DNA of 64,000 bases, taken from positions 1 to 64,000 of the forward strand of contig JAQOOI010000069.1 in assembly GCA_028554645.1 (NCBI GenBank). Direction: 5' to 3'. The translations under genes and the position numbers were made by a program. A model generated the notes under the pieces. That model ran no database searches. It was not told where the DNA came from and worked only from the letters and a program-made list of their open reading frames with translations. This document shows, piece by piece, positions 48,557 through 61,700 of the stretch. Position 1 is the stretch's first letter; the number at the start of each line of letters is the position of its first letter. This stretch comes from Omphalotus guepiniiformis. Taxonomy: Eukaryota; Basidiomycota; Agaricomycetes; Agaricales; Omphalotaceae.

Positions 48557-49450
48557 CGCTATCCCCACTTCTATATAGATGAACTCCTAGTGTTTGGGGT
48601 TCTTCTGGTGACAGCGTGGCCCTAATTTCATCCACCTGACCAAGTAAGTTGGTCACACATCTGGGCACATTTCGCAAGCTCAAGCTCGGGCAGTACAAGT
48701 AGTGGCATGGTTTTGTGGGATGTCCTCACACGCAATCGTCCTGTAAGTCTTAGCTACGTATGAAGGATCCCTGATAAAGTTAGATTAGCAGAGATTTCTC
48801 ACTTCAGTAATGGCGATCTACACACCTGGGATAAGCTCGGAGAGCTTAAATGTTTTTGCGGTTGCTTCCTTAGAGCACGTGTGATGTTGAAAGCATTATA
48901 CGCTCCAAAACCAGCAGAGCAACACGCTAGTTATCATGCTCCATGAATGTAGGCGGTGCCACCTTGATATTCACCGGTAAGTGTTGCTGTTGCATTAGAG
49001 TGCTTATACCTGCCCAACTTAAACGTTAACTTGTGCAAGTCAAGTGTATATGCTGTACGAGAATACTAACCTGGAGGAATTCCGGTGAACCCGCACTGCT
49101 AAAGTCTTCCGTCAATAGATTTCTCATTTATCCTTGCCGTCAAAATCGGAGCATCCATGATCCAGACACGAAACACAACAGTTGCACAGGAAATCGCTTG
49201 GAAGGTAAAACATTGTATTACATATCTTCAGTGGAAACCCTGACAAAAGAGCCAAGGAGCCGTCAGGCTTGATTACTTTCCGATTCTTATGCTCAGCGCT
49301 AGATTCGCGGTCGAGTAATGCCAGAGTGTGTCCGTTCTACCTTAACGCCCTCTTCCGCGCCACCAGAGATAATGAGATTTTAGCGATTTTTAGCGACAGG
49401 TTAGTGTGACGAAACACAACAGTGTTTTATAGCGTAAGATTATCTATAAT
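48557..49450. other. Intergenic region between BVMO 2 and GUA1
   Basis: No gene seen. Parts near 48560-48640 and 49380-49450 have counterparts beside BVMO 1 (34430-34500 and 34670-34750), so the spacer was included in the BVMO-GUA1 duplication. Confidence 0.5.
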
Positions 49451-51604
49451 CTATAACCATTCGACAGTCTGTTGGATAAAGATCTCCGATTAGGGTTTCA
49501 TATGAAGGAAATGGTGTTTTCAAGGCTTACTGCGGGCGGCTTGGAAGATATGTCGTAGGTGACTCGATTAATACCAGTAACTTCATTTGTGATTCGCGAG
49601 GATATACGACGTAGGACTTCCGCTGGGAAGACATACCTGAAGACCACTCAGATGAGCATGTTACGAAACGGAGCTTATGGACGTACCAATCCGCAGTCAT
49701 GAAATCTTCAGACTGCACGGCTCGCAATGCAATAACCTGATGTCCGGTTAGCAATCAAGCCTTGTGTATTTTAATGATACATTCACTCACCTGTTCGTAG
49801 GTCCTTTGGTCACCCATTACACCAACTGCCCTTACTGGCAAGAGAACTGCAAAGGCTTGAGAAATCTCATTGTATAACCCTGCTTTGCGAATTTCTTCAA
49901 TATAGATGTTGTCTGCAAGCTGCAGAATCTTGACTTGTTCTCGAGTCACAGGTCCAAGAATACGTATTGCTAACCCAGGCCCAGGGAATGGGTGGCGTTG
50001 AACTAGTGGTGCCGGTATTGAAAGCAGTCGCCCCAAGGCTCTCACCTCATCTAACGGTCCGAGGCAGCATTAGGCTTTGAAGGTTGTGATTGGAAATAAA
50101 CTTTAACTTACCTTTAAAGAGCTCCCGAAGTGGTTCGATCAATTTCAGCTTCATATCCTTCAACAGCCCACCAACGTTATGATGCGTCTTGATAGTCGCA
50201 CTAGGTCCTTTGAAGCTGATGCTTTCAATGACGTCGGGATAGAGAGTGCCCTGCAAAAGCCACTCAACCCTACCCTTCGCGTCAGCTCCTTGTTTCTCTT
50301 CTTCCTCAGCAGTGGCTTCAATCTTCGTTGCTTCCGCTTCGAAAACGTTGATGAAAGTGTTTCCAATGATCTTCCGCTTCTTCTCAGGATCCTCGACTCC
50401 CTCAAGGCGAGAAAGAAACAGCTCCGAAGCGTCGACGACGGTGAGGTTCACGCCAAGGTCCTTGTTTAGCATTTCGTTTACTTGTTTAGCCTCGTTTAAA
50501 CGGAGAACTCCATTGTCAACCATGATAGCATGGAATCTGCAACCAGTATTAGACTCAATTGAAGCGAGAAGAAGATTATGAGTACCTGTCCCCGATGGCT
50601 TCATGCATCAGCTTAGCCGCGACTGTACTATCAACCCCACCGCTAACGGCACCAATTACTCGGCCTTTTGGCCCACAGATTTCACGAATACGCGAAATCT
50701 CTTTGCCTATGAATTCTTCCTGTCGCTACATTAGCAAGCCCTAGATGATGAAAGATGTCCACGAACCATAGTCCAATTCGGCCTACAACTGCATATATCG
50801 AGGATAAAGCGACCTATAACCTCCTTTCCACGTGGGGAGTGGGTCACTTCTGGGTGAAACTGGATTCCGTAAAACGGTTTCGAGTTATGCGCGATAGCAG
50901 CGAAAGGTGCAGACTTTGTGCGTCCGATAATGTGGTAATCGGGTGGCAATTCCGATAATTGATCGCCATGCGACATCCAAACCTAGCGGGGTGAAAGTTA
51001 GTGATGCGATGTAGAAGGTCAGGGACTCACTCACCTGCATCTCCTCTCCCAGACCATGGAATAAGGCATCGACCGGCGAATCTCCCTCGTGAATCTTCGA
51101 AATCTGCAGCTGCGCAAACCCGTACTCTCGATGGTCACATTTTGCAACGGTACCCTTCATATTCCAAGCCATCTCCTACGAGAAAGTCAGCGATACATTT
51201 GAATGCATGGAGGTAAAGACCACACACCTGTAACCCATAACAGATACCTAGAACTGGTACACCAAGTTCGAACACTTCAGGATCAACGTGTGGAGAGTCC
51301 TTGTCGTAAACCGAGTACGGGGACCCAGATAGAACTATCCCTGCACTCGGACATCAACTCTGGCCAAGGCTCCGACAACGGACGAACTATCCCTTTAGGT
51401 TTGAACTGAAGTTCCTTCACTTTGACAGTGCATGGCATTAATTCCGCGTAAACACTGTGTTCACGACATCGTCTGGTAATCAAATGACTGTACTGAAGGT
51501 TTGTGTGTTAGAGATTATTGGATCGCAAAGCAACTCTGACATCTGACCTGAGATCCAAAGTCAAGGATAAGGATAGTATCAAACTGATCGTGAATTTCGG
51601 CCAT
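49451..51604 (-). CDS. GUA1: GMP synthase (glutamine-hydrolysing)
   Basis: Converts XMP to GMP with ATP and glutamine; an essential purine-biosynthesis enzyme of the cytosol. The first exon (51604-51548) encodes [19 protein letters not shown]. The glutamine amidotransferase domain follows ([28 protein letters not shown], the nucleophile in GICYGLQ, and [11 protein letters not shown] with its His/Glu). The ATP-pyrophosphatase P-loop is [12 protein letters not shown], then [18 protein letters not shown] and [17 protein letters not shown]. The last exon (49451-49468) supplies TVEWL after SKPPA, replacing the usual TIEWE ending. Between KPKG and SGSP the exon is broken by 52 extra nt flanked by direct repeats (51332-51341 and 51384-51393); a GT-AG intron inside would restore the frame with one extra residue. 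It is a housekeeping gene next to the metabolite cluster. Confidence 0.97.
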
Positions 51605-54108
51605 TTAAAGCACCAAGACGCCTTTCGATGAATTCTTTATCGTCGAGGAAGATGTCAAAGAAGACCGTCGATAACGAGGCTGCGCAGCGTCAAATTTTCT
51701 GGCTCGCGTTACTCCTGTCACATGAGTCACAGTACACGTGGGGCACGCGCCTAGATTGAGCACTGCCACTGGTCCTTTCTCTTCCTTCACCAGTAGGTCG
51801 CCAGCTGCTTCTTCGAAAGCTCGGAATGCACGAAGCTTTTCCCACTCTATGATGTCTCATGGCAGATGATGAACTCAGATGACTTACTTCTTGTACAATT
51901 GTACAACTGTCGAAAGTTACGTGGCACTACCGGAACGATTTTTTTTCTGCTATGATAGAAGCTGATAGACGACAGCGCATGAGCACGGCGCTCCAGTGCT
52001 CGAAAAATTACATGGGATGCGGTACGTTCTTCTCCTAGCAGGGAGCTCTTTCACGCCCTCTCACAGATCGGTTCGACATACGGAGCACCATCTAATGCTA
52101 ACACACAGTCAGCTCGTTCAATAGATGCGACTATTAAACACTCACGCCTTCACTCGAAAAACAAACCAAGCTCTCTTGAACTCCAACTTCCCTCCTTAGT
52201 CGATCGCAGGAGGACCTTAAGGACAGGCGAACTAGCAGTTGATGAATGAAAGCACGATGCGGTCGCGCGGAGGCCACAGGCCTGTACCAAAATGTATTTT
52301 CCGTATACCCGTTGTTGAGATGTGATGGGATTACTTCAACACTCAGGTAAGTACGATATCATCTCGTCTACAAGGAGACGACGCTTATACGTCAACCGAG
52401 TTACGCCTTCTAGTAACTTCGGCGGACGAAACTGCCAGGCTATCTTATGTTGGTACCTGTTCATTCAGACCTAGTTGCTTCAGTCTGCCTCCAGTTTCAT
52501 CGCGTTGTCTTCCTTAAACAGCTCCGTCCATCTAGGTAATGTACATATTATAGTACTTTCCAGTCTCCTTATTTGAGAGCTTTGATATCAAGGTATCAAA
52601 ACTTGTCATATACTTGCGGATTCGTTTAGGAACCTTCAATGATCTCAGCCGACGTTCATGCCACTGAATTTCGCAAGGCATCAATCTTCACTCCACGTTG
52701 CGGGGACCATCTTAGCACGGTTACTCGCTACTTCCCTTGGTTGACTCCTCTCTTTTGAGTAGAACCTCCGCGGGCTCCCATGCTCAAGTTAGTATGGGTG
52801 TCCTCTGAAGACAGGGACGTTAGAAAAATACCTGTTTAGCTTCACTTTCACTCACACAAAGCATTGTTGGAGCAGCGTTGTCGACGCGTACTCGCTAGGT
52901 TTGAGAAACTCCTAGCCTAACCGTCCGGTCCCGCTCGTGACTGAAACATCATGTTAGGTAGGAAAATCCGAGTCCACGAGGGAAATCGTTGAGGGACAGC
53001 AATGAATACTAGCTTGCAGTCGGCTGACAGGGAGTCTTTTGTGGTAGCGAACATTCCTTTACGCCCGGAACGCCAATCTATTAAAACAAACGCTTTCAGC
53101 CGAAAGGATACGTGTCAAAGGCTATGATCGCCAACTTCACTGGAGCACGACAGAGATGGTGATTCTGCGCGCCAACAACTGGTTGCGTCAATTGTCTTTT
53201 TCAAGGTACTGATAGCAAATATGTATTAGCAAACCCGGTAGTTTTCTGCTAATCATTGATCATTCCTTATTCATAATGAGTTGAATCGTTTTAAGAAATG
53301 CTCAAAGTGAATGACTGCTAGGTTATCAGCGCTCAGCGGTGTTAACTGGCTTGGTTGCTCCGGCCCGATATCCAAAATCCACTCCAAAATCAAGCGATAT
53401 CATTGTCTGGTTGTTCAGGTTTGGAATAACGGCGGGAGGCTTTTGGATCATGTGTCCAATGGGAAGGATATGGAGTTCATTGGAGTTCATTGAGTGCTAC
53501 CACCAGCGTCGATATCGGGCATGAAACAGAAATTCTTCGATTATAAATTTGTGACATATGTGTGACATCCGATTTGGCCGAAAACTGATAATGGTATGTA
53601 CGAACCGCGAGAATACTCTCGGAAATAGGGAGTTAACCACTATATCCAATATCGGATCGCTCAAAGTAAGCCGTGACGCTGTCAGATTTATTACGCAAAA
53701 TCTACTAAGAAACCCGCAGCTCACTTACGTTGTTACATACAGTTTTATTCTGGCGGGTCTAGATCAATATCACTTGTCACACCGGCACGTTATTTGTACG
53801 TGTGTATCCATCTACACAGCCAAGGCCCACCAAGGACGTGAGAACCTTGAGAAATTCTGCCCTCGAGCATCACGGAGGTCGACCCTTGTATTCAAAAATC
53901 TGACTTGAATTTTGGCCGAGGCATGCTGTGTAAGTAGCCCTTGCTCAGATCCTTCCAAAGTCGTCGTGAGAAAGAAGAGATTGTTGTGATCTTGGGTCTG
54001 GCTGATTTCATATTAAAATGCGACTCTGCTGGGGGGAAGGATGAGTATAAAGCGCCCATTCTTGATCCAACTCTATTCGTGCCACCTTCCACCATCAAAG
54101 ATTTCGAT
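51605..54108. other. Gene-poor region between GUA1 and the MYB gene
   Basis: I find no convincing coding sequence on either strand across this 2.5 kb. Short frames (for example 53558-53908) lack recognisable motifs. The right end, from about 53940, has an open frame leading into the MYB gene (KAPILDPTLFVPPSTIKDF) that may be part of an unrecognised first exon. Confidence 0.45.
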
Positions 54109-55538
54109 ATGCTTTGCAGAGAACGTAGGTCTTGGACTGCAGAAGAAGACCAGCTTCTCCGTGATGCCGTAGAAAGAGGTACTTGAAATTGTATGCTAAA
54201 CAGTGTTGCACAGTAATTAACGCCTTTACGCTGTTGCAGAGGATCCAGGAACTATGAACCCCTCCAAATGGCATGCTATCGCAAAGCATGTACCTGATCG
54301 TACCAACAAAGACTGCCGGAAACGCTGGTTTGCGAAGATGGCGTCTGACGTGGTCAAGGGAGGTTGGTCCCCTGAAGAAGACGAACGGCTCGTCCAGGGT
54401 ATTGAAAAGTATGGTACAAGGTAGACTATCCACTGGCCCATCTCGCCAATGTTGACGGCTAACATTGCCTGTAGATGGTCAATGGTCGCCGCTTTCGTTC
54501 AGAGTCGAAACAGTGATCGTAAGTTTCATTGTTACCCTACCCGCTCAGTTGTAAAGATCTAACCGCAACGTACTTTGTACTTTAGAGTGCGCCAAGCGTT
54601 GGACTGATACATTAAACCCAACCATTGACCGTACCACCTGGAGTCCTGAAGCAGTATGTATATTCCTTCCTCCTGCGTTAGGCCGCTCACTTACCTCTTA
54701 CTTCCAGGATGCTCTGCTGATCAACGCCGTCAAGGAGCACGGAAAGCTTTGGACAAAGATTGTTCGCAGTTATTTTCCCGGAAGGACGGGACTTTCCGCT
54801 AAGAATCGGTAAGTGCATCCTGTCGCGCCAATGTTACGTTCACATTAAAATCCTTGACTGACACGTAATTTCAGCTACAACAGTATAACTCGATTCAACA
54901 ATGACTCTCGAGCTAGACGGCCATCGTATCGCGCCCGTCGCAAGTCTGGCAGCGTTTCATCATCTTCGCCAAGTGTCTCGTCTGCTAGCTCCTCACCCGT
55001 CACACCTTCCGCCCAGATACCTGAGCTCTCCGGACAACACTCATACCCCTCATCTTCAGCGGTCGCTTCAGATCCCTCGTTATGGTTAACTCCGACCTTT
55101 ATGGAGAGCGACTCGGACCGTCTTCCATTAGAAAACCTATCATACGACGAGATTTTCTCCGCCTTACTTCCTCCACCTAAAGAAGCACTTGATGGAATCT
55201 TCAACCAGGACTCATCTGCCTTCCCACTGGAATCCCCTTCCCCTTACGACACTTCATTTTCTGACATCGCCTGTTTTCAAGAAGCGCAGACACACTTCAT
55301 GACGCATGCAAACAGCATTTTCTCTGACCCCGTTTCTCAGAATATATATTCTGAGCTGTTCCAGCAGTCTATGCATCCCGTGGTTCCGACGCCAAGTATA
55401 CATGATACGATGCCGGGCGTCTCTTTGCTCGATCCCCAATCCTTGTCAGCCTTCAATACTCTATATGCACCTATGAATGCCCAGTTCTGGAGTGGCATTG
55501 ATATCAATCAACCGCCTCATTGGTTGACTACACAATGA
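54109..55538 (+). CDS. R1R2R3-type MYB DNA-binding protein
   Basis: A nuclear DNA-binding protein with three MYB (SANT) repeats. R1: RSWTAEEDQLLRDAVERGE...WHAIAKHV...DCRKRWF; R2: KGGWSPEEDERLVQGI...RWSMVAAFVQSRNSDQCAKRW; R3: RTTWSPEADALLINAVKEHG...WTKIVRSYFPGRTGLSAKNRY. The Trp spacing is typical. Exons run 54109-54178, from 54240, and further exons separated by introns of about 50-60 nt near 54423-54475, 54521-54585, 54655-54708 and 54810-54873; the frame is maintained. A serine-rich linker and a Pro/Asp-rich C-terminus (LPPPKEALDGIF) follow; this part has no known domain. The ATG at 54109 starts just before R1; a longer N-terminus through a spliced upstream exon is possible. Similar three-repeat MYBs act in transcription, cell cycle or snRNA-gene control, but no target is evident here. 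Confidence 0.88.
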
Positions 55539-57389
55539 GATTCTCGCATATCTTTTTATTAGACGACGGGTGTCTAGAATGTTCAGTTCTCACCCTCAGC
55601 ATAGTATGTATTATAACACCAAACCTGCATTTGTTTCATACTACACCCATGTATCATCACTGCTCACATCATCTATCAACACCATTTGCATATCTTCATA
55701 CATAGATCTTTTATTGGAATCACCTCTTTATGTTTCTGATTTGATTTCCGGTTCGTTAGGTAGATATAATACGACGACATCAAGGGCTGATGAAAGCGTT
55801 TCTATCATTGAAAAAAGCAACAAAAGCAATTGCCGGAACGGCTCGGTGTCGTGTCAAAAACATGGATAGGCAGGCGCCAGACAACTATCGTGCTTGCAGA
55901 GCGGGATCACTGTCGGACATAAAGTAAATGAAGACATCTGATGAAAGTCGTAGATACCGTGACGTTCCTGCCAAAGTCTTCTTCTGCCTGGCCAACTTTC
56001 GACAATAGTACTTAATACATCAATGTTTTTCAACATGCTCGCTTACAAGACTTTAACACTCCGCTTGTACTCGGAAGTCGTCTGTTTCAATAAGGTATTC
56101 AAAAGAGACTGATCGTTTGTATTGTGATCAGTTTTCTACCTGTCAAGCTGCATGTAATACATAGACGTAGGGAGCACTCATGGAACTACTACTTGTTTTA
56201 GCCGCAAGACCAGACCAAACCTTGATAGGATGTTACTGCGCAACCCGGCCACCCACGGAAATAACATCTTGTCAAGGCCGCCACTTCTCAAATGTCAGGT
56301 CCGTCCTTCGTCCATTAACGCATGAACCCTTCTTCCAAATTTTTACCATCAAAGAGTGCGGTTAGTACTTTAGTACCAGTGTTTTGATTCTGTATGATTT
56401 GAGAAAGAATCACAATGGAATGTCATCCGTAGCTTCAATTCTGCATTTGGACTACCCATAGCAAGTATGTCCGGTACTTACAAGATGAAGATGAACCAAT
56501 ACCAGTAGCGCAAAGGCTGGTTCCGATTCGGCTCCAGTCAACAGTGATTTCTTTCAGTTTTGAAAGCCAAAATAATCAATGACATCGATTAATTTGATCG
56601 CCCGCATCAAAACTTAATTGCTGTATCGATGTCGGCTGGAGGGTTTGAGCTGGTTTGAGAGCTACAAATCAGAAATCAGGGGTTAAACTGCAAAAATGAG
56701 TATCATATATGTACCATGAAAATGCCTTGTGTAGTTGCCTCGGAATTTGGATGGCCCGGGCCCGGGAGTATGGCGGCGCGAAATTTTGACTGAAAACATC
56801 AGAAATTACGCAATTTGATGGCACGGCTTGTTTCGGCTCGCAGCCACCCGAAAAAGGACCCAAAAGCCTGACCTGCCGCAAACGGACCAGCAGGTCCTAT
56901 TTTCCTCACAAGCAGTTTCCTCTTTAGTCAAATCTAAGCGAAATCAAAGAGCTTTTATTAGATAATAGACTAATATGGTGATGGTGAGCTTGTCGTTTCA
57001 GCAAAAAAAGCGGACAAGCGGCCGGCAAATTGCGAATTTGCTGATGAAGCCTCGCGGGGACAACGCATTCGAATCCATAGTACATACGAGTCTTGATTGA
57101 TGAGTCAAAGTCGGAGCAGGTACCATGGGTAGCGGTTTAGCTTGAGTTAGAGCAGGCTGGGTCCTGACCAGGACCTATACTAGCCACACCCAGGAGTGAT
57201 AAATTTTGGAGAATGTGAGTAAGCCTTTTCTCCCAATTCTCGCTTTTGACCAAAATATGGTCACGGGGTGTGACTAGCACAGGAAATTAGCTTTGCGCAC
57301 GTGCCGTGCCGTGCACTGCCATTGCGGCTTCCGCCACCGTGGCTGTGCCTCTGGGGCCACTTGAGGGTCAGTTTTCGCCTTCTACACTC
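55539..57389. other. Intergenic region between MYB and the next plus-strand gene
   Basis: No gene recognised. There are only short frames (the longest are under 100 codons) with no motif. Stretches near 56740-56770 are GC-rich, while the rest is close to even composition. Confidence 0.45.
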
Positions 57390-58777
57390 ATGTCGTCTCC
57401 TTCCCCTACTCATGCTCGAAGTAACAGTGGCACTCAGTTGTCGGAGAAATATATCCAGGACAGCTTTCATAGCTATCTGAAATCATCTTTAACTCAGGCG
57501 AAGGTTGAGCATTTACTGGATGCGAATATCTTGAGCAGCGCGGAAGGAGATCTTATGATCACTGGTGCGTTCAACAGCCTTTTACGAGGAAAATTCCATA
57601 AATTTTGTGCACAGGACCGGCTTTATGCTTGTATTTTGCTGCTTTACGATGTACTACAAATCCTCCTTCTGTACCACTCCCACGACACACGAAAGGTTCT
57701 CAGCCAATGGAACTATCGGCGGAGAATTGCCCTCCTGCGTTTTCATCATTTCTCACCGTCTGGGCTCGGACTGTACCAACTATACAGAATTTAGCGCCAG
57801 AATATCAGCATGATTTAGCACGTATCATTTGTAATCTCGAGCCGTTGACATCCCCGCTTGAACCTGCTATCCATGGTATTGCGGCTGATCTGAGAGCAGT
57901 TGCTATTGAAATTAGTCAACGCAGATCTTTCCAGGACCGGTACGCAGCCGATTTGCAGGTCGCGTTGGATTCGGGAACCTCTCCTGGTACCCCAGATGCT
58001 AGGAAGGCTTCATTCGTTCCACCCCCCTCTTACGATGCTTCCCCAAGTTCCTCAGCACACTCGTCTCCTCATTCAACCAATGCATCTCTTCCGCCTTCGT
58101 CTCCGCCACGACGCGCTCACGATATCCCACCACAGTCACCTTCACATCTCTCGCCTTTCACTCCCGCAAGTGGAAGTGGATGGCCGTCTCGCAGCCCGTC
58201 GCCAACAATCTTAGCTCCGGACGCTCCGGCAATTGAATTCATTCGCGAGACGCTTTACGCTGCTCTAGGTGATGCCATCGATCGACGGCCTTCCCTGCGC
58301 GCAATGCTGAAGCGAGATCCTCCGAGAGCATATTTTGCTTCAGTCGCCTTCGCGGTGTTAGACGTTGCTACCACCTCTATGACTCCTGAGGGCGCTGTCG
58401 TAGGAGTCCTTGGGACCCCCCTTTCTGTTGACGATTGCCCCCCTGAATTGCGACCTTTCATGTCGGAGCTTGCTGCGATAGGAAGACAGGCGAGAGAGAT
58501 CGAAGAGGACGATGATACAGTCGCCATGGAGTACGCATCTCGTGGCGAAGACATTCCTATTTCTAAGATGGACCGCGTCAAAAGGATGCTAGAAGAAGGT
58601 GTAGGATGTGCATCCCGCAGGAGAGACGAAGATGAAGGACGGCGGAGTGTAGAAGGTAAAGCGGTTGCGTTCGCGAACCGCATCAATGCATTGAGCTTAG
58701 GAATGACGAGTCTACGCGCGTTCAGAGAGAGGCAAGACCAAGTGTTCAGAGTCTTGGCCGGGGTTGGGTCTTCATAG
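57390..58777 (+). CDS. Protein of unknown function
   Basis: Two exons, 57390-57650 and 57704-58777, joined by a 53-nt GT-AG intron in frame (LLLYD / PMELSAENCPPAF). The product is about 440 residues. The N-terminal half appears helical (SEKYIQDSFHSYLKSSLTQ, LLDANILSSAEGDLMITGAF). A Ser/Pro-rich, probably disordered linker (PPPSYDASPSSSAHSSPHS) spans the middle. The C-terminal half is helical again (FIRETLYAALGDAIDRRPSL, FMSELAAIGRQAREIEEDDD). It has no membrane segment and no signal peptide. I do not recognise the family; it may be restricted to basidiomycetes. Good codon structure and the precise intron support it being real. Confidence 0.72.
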
Positions 58778-61700
58778 TGCTTACGGTACTGTAAGTTGTA
58801 TCTTTTTACTCTTCAATCTAGTTCTGTAGCGATAAATCTGTCACTAGCCATCTTCGCCATTGTAGCAAATATTCAGTGCAATATGTGTGTAGTTCCTAAA
58901 GATTATCTGGCAGTTGTTCATGTTTATGGAATCACAGCTTCCACAATTTTCTTGATACACAATTTCTATCAGTCCGTGCGGCTGCGACGCTCAAGCTGAG
59001 AATTGTTCGCGGCATCAATACCCGCGAAATGCATCTTGAAAGCAGATGAATGTCTAAGTCTACCTCCCGCGTCGGAGCTATTCCGTGGAGAGAAGGTACC
59101 TGTCGAACTCACTGCCGTTGACTTCGCAGAAGAACACGATGCTGGATATGTATGTCTCGAAGAACAGCAGTCTAGCCAGTTTTATTACATCGTGAGTATT
59201 ATCCATCAGCTTTTTGACAGACACTAGCTTCTGATGCGTTGCAGGATAATGAATTTTTCCTAGTCTCTTGTGTTCTCGCAACGAAGTGCTTGAGCTCCGC
59301 TCTTTCTCCAAAAAACTTGAAGTAGTGACTGAAGCGGCGTCTACGGACTTGACAAAAATGCTCCATCGGAAGTAATAAAGCGACTTTTCCTTTGGTCCGA
59401 TTCTCTCTCTCACTTCAATTGTCTCCACCAAAGTTTTAGATTTAGGTATCGTTATATGAAGCTAATTTTGGCAAGCACAATGTGAGCAAGGTCATTCATC
59501 TATGCTCATCTATTGTCGTCAATTCTAAGAAATCATTCGATTTGTCGACGAAAATCATATTCAGTATGGTACCAGGCTCAACGATATCACAATGACCGAG
59601 AAAACCGAACGTCACGCAGTACGTTATTGCGGAGTGAAGAGTACAATTCGTAGTTTCTAGATGGCGAACTGACCTCAAGGCCTCCTGGGAAGCCATTCAG
59701 AGTGGCGTACCTCTGACCCATCCGCAGGCCTACAGATGGAGTTGCTCTTGTGAAGGTGCGAGCGTGCTAAATTTATCGATATCGTGCGTAAAAGAGGGGA
59801 AGACTCAAAAGAGCTGGACTTGGTGTTGCAGGGCTGAATGAATTCCGCTTTGACGTATCGTTTCGAGCGTATCAGCCTTAAATTTACGCTGATAGATGCT
59901 TAGCAGCGACCAGCACGGGATATACTGTTATAAATTTGTATGGAATCATTGCGTTAACGGTTGTGCGGTGATACTTACCTGTGCTATGTTCTGATACATG
60001 GCGCTGGTTCTTCTGAGAAGGATCGACGGAAAAACATGTGCTCCTTTCGCCACGAAAGCTACATTGGGGACTATTGAATGTCAAGGGTCAAGGAACCGAA
60101 ATAAGGCTGCGGCGCTGTAACACCTAAACTTCTTTCCGCCGGCGCAGGAACTGCCATGCTGTGAGGTTACCAAACCTCAACATGCTATGGATGACCATCT
60201 CTTAGTCAGCCGAGCTGAACGGGAGCAAGTGCATCATATCTTGGGCATAGGTACGTGCAATAGATATACCCACTTACGATGTACTCCAATGGTGTGCTGC
60301 GTTGAGGAGTTGCTGCTCCCGTACCTGGAGGCTGCCGAATCGTCCTCTCGCTGATGTGATTTCCGTTGAACAGTTAATCTTGACAATTTCGGGGGTCAAG
60401 AGTGTGTGAAGATGTGGCATTTTATGAAATCAGCACTACTCCCTTGTGCAAATGTACGATTGCTCAAAGGATTGCCAATTCGCGCAGAGTTCCAAATCCC
60501 GATGAGATGTAGTTGAGTACTATGAACATTCCAAGAACCCTCGGAACCTGAATCTCAAATTCGGGCGGGAAGGTATCAAAATCTCACGAAATGTCATATT
60601 TCTTCTTGGAAAGGCGGATAATAATACACAGGCAGACTCCAAATTCACGTTCAAGTCAGGGTCAACGAGACTTGTAGTAGAAAGTAGATACGAATCACTG
60701 TAGGATGGGGAAATTCATTGATCACAGATATTGCTAAAGAGCATTGTGAGAACGCCGTGACACGCTCACTTAGGACGTTACTATTACTAGTTCCACAAAA
60801 AAAAAGCCTCCCAGTTTCCGGAATCCTGAATTGCGACCAACAAATCTGAACTTCATTTTACCTTCAATTGTTCATATGGGTAATTCTATCTTCACCCTTC
60901 ACAAGAATAGTTATGGTAGCAAACAATGATACTTACAAATTAGACTTGGACAGCCACAAATGAGGTGTGCTCTCATTGCTAAGTCATCAGTTAGTGTCTG
61001 AGCAATAAGTATGAGCTATCTTCTTTACTAGATATGTTTTGATATATAGCTATATCTGTGAGGCTACCAAGAGAGTACTCTGGACTTAGCTATTCCTTCT
61101 TTCACCTCTGAATTTCAGTGACCTCAGCCACATTTAGCTTTTCCTCACTTAAGCCTGCCGCGGCTCTGGGCACACTATACTCGATCTGTAAAGGGGATTC
61201 AAAAGGTCTGCTACATAGTTTGATTGTCTATCATTCACGCAATGAATGATGCCCAGCCAAGCCGGTTAGTAAGCCTACTGTATGCATCAGCCGATGTCCT
61301 TTGAACACAGATGCCATCAAATTGAAATGTGTTATCATTGAACTTTGCTTTTGAGTGAATGAGTGCCTCATTATAGCCGTGCAAGCAGTAATTCAATATA
61401 CTCAATAGCTTAACAGGTGCCACAATTTGCTCGTCGAAAACAACGAGTGTTGAAGTGTTTAAGTGTTGATATTTCCTTCTGCACGATAATAGGTCCTTGG
61501 CGTTTGTTACAAAATAGAGGGCTGATACGATTATTGTCAGATATGTATGACTTACTATTATATACATCCCAAGAGAGATGCATCATTTATCGTAGTGAAT
61601 GATCAGCGGCCATGATACACTTACCGTCGTTTCCGCTGCAGTTTCCATCGAGAAGAACGCGGCGTACAGTGTCGGATGGGACGAATGTCCGTTTGCACTT

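Noticed and set aside
51605..51790. 61-codon minus-strand frame upstream of GUA1
   Set aside because: It lies before the GUA1 ATG at 51604 and has no relation to GMP synthase or any family I recognise.
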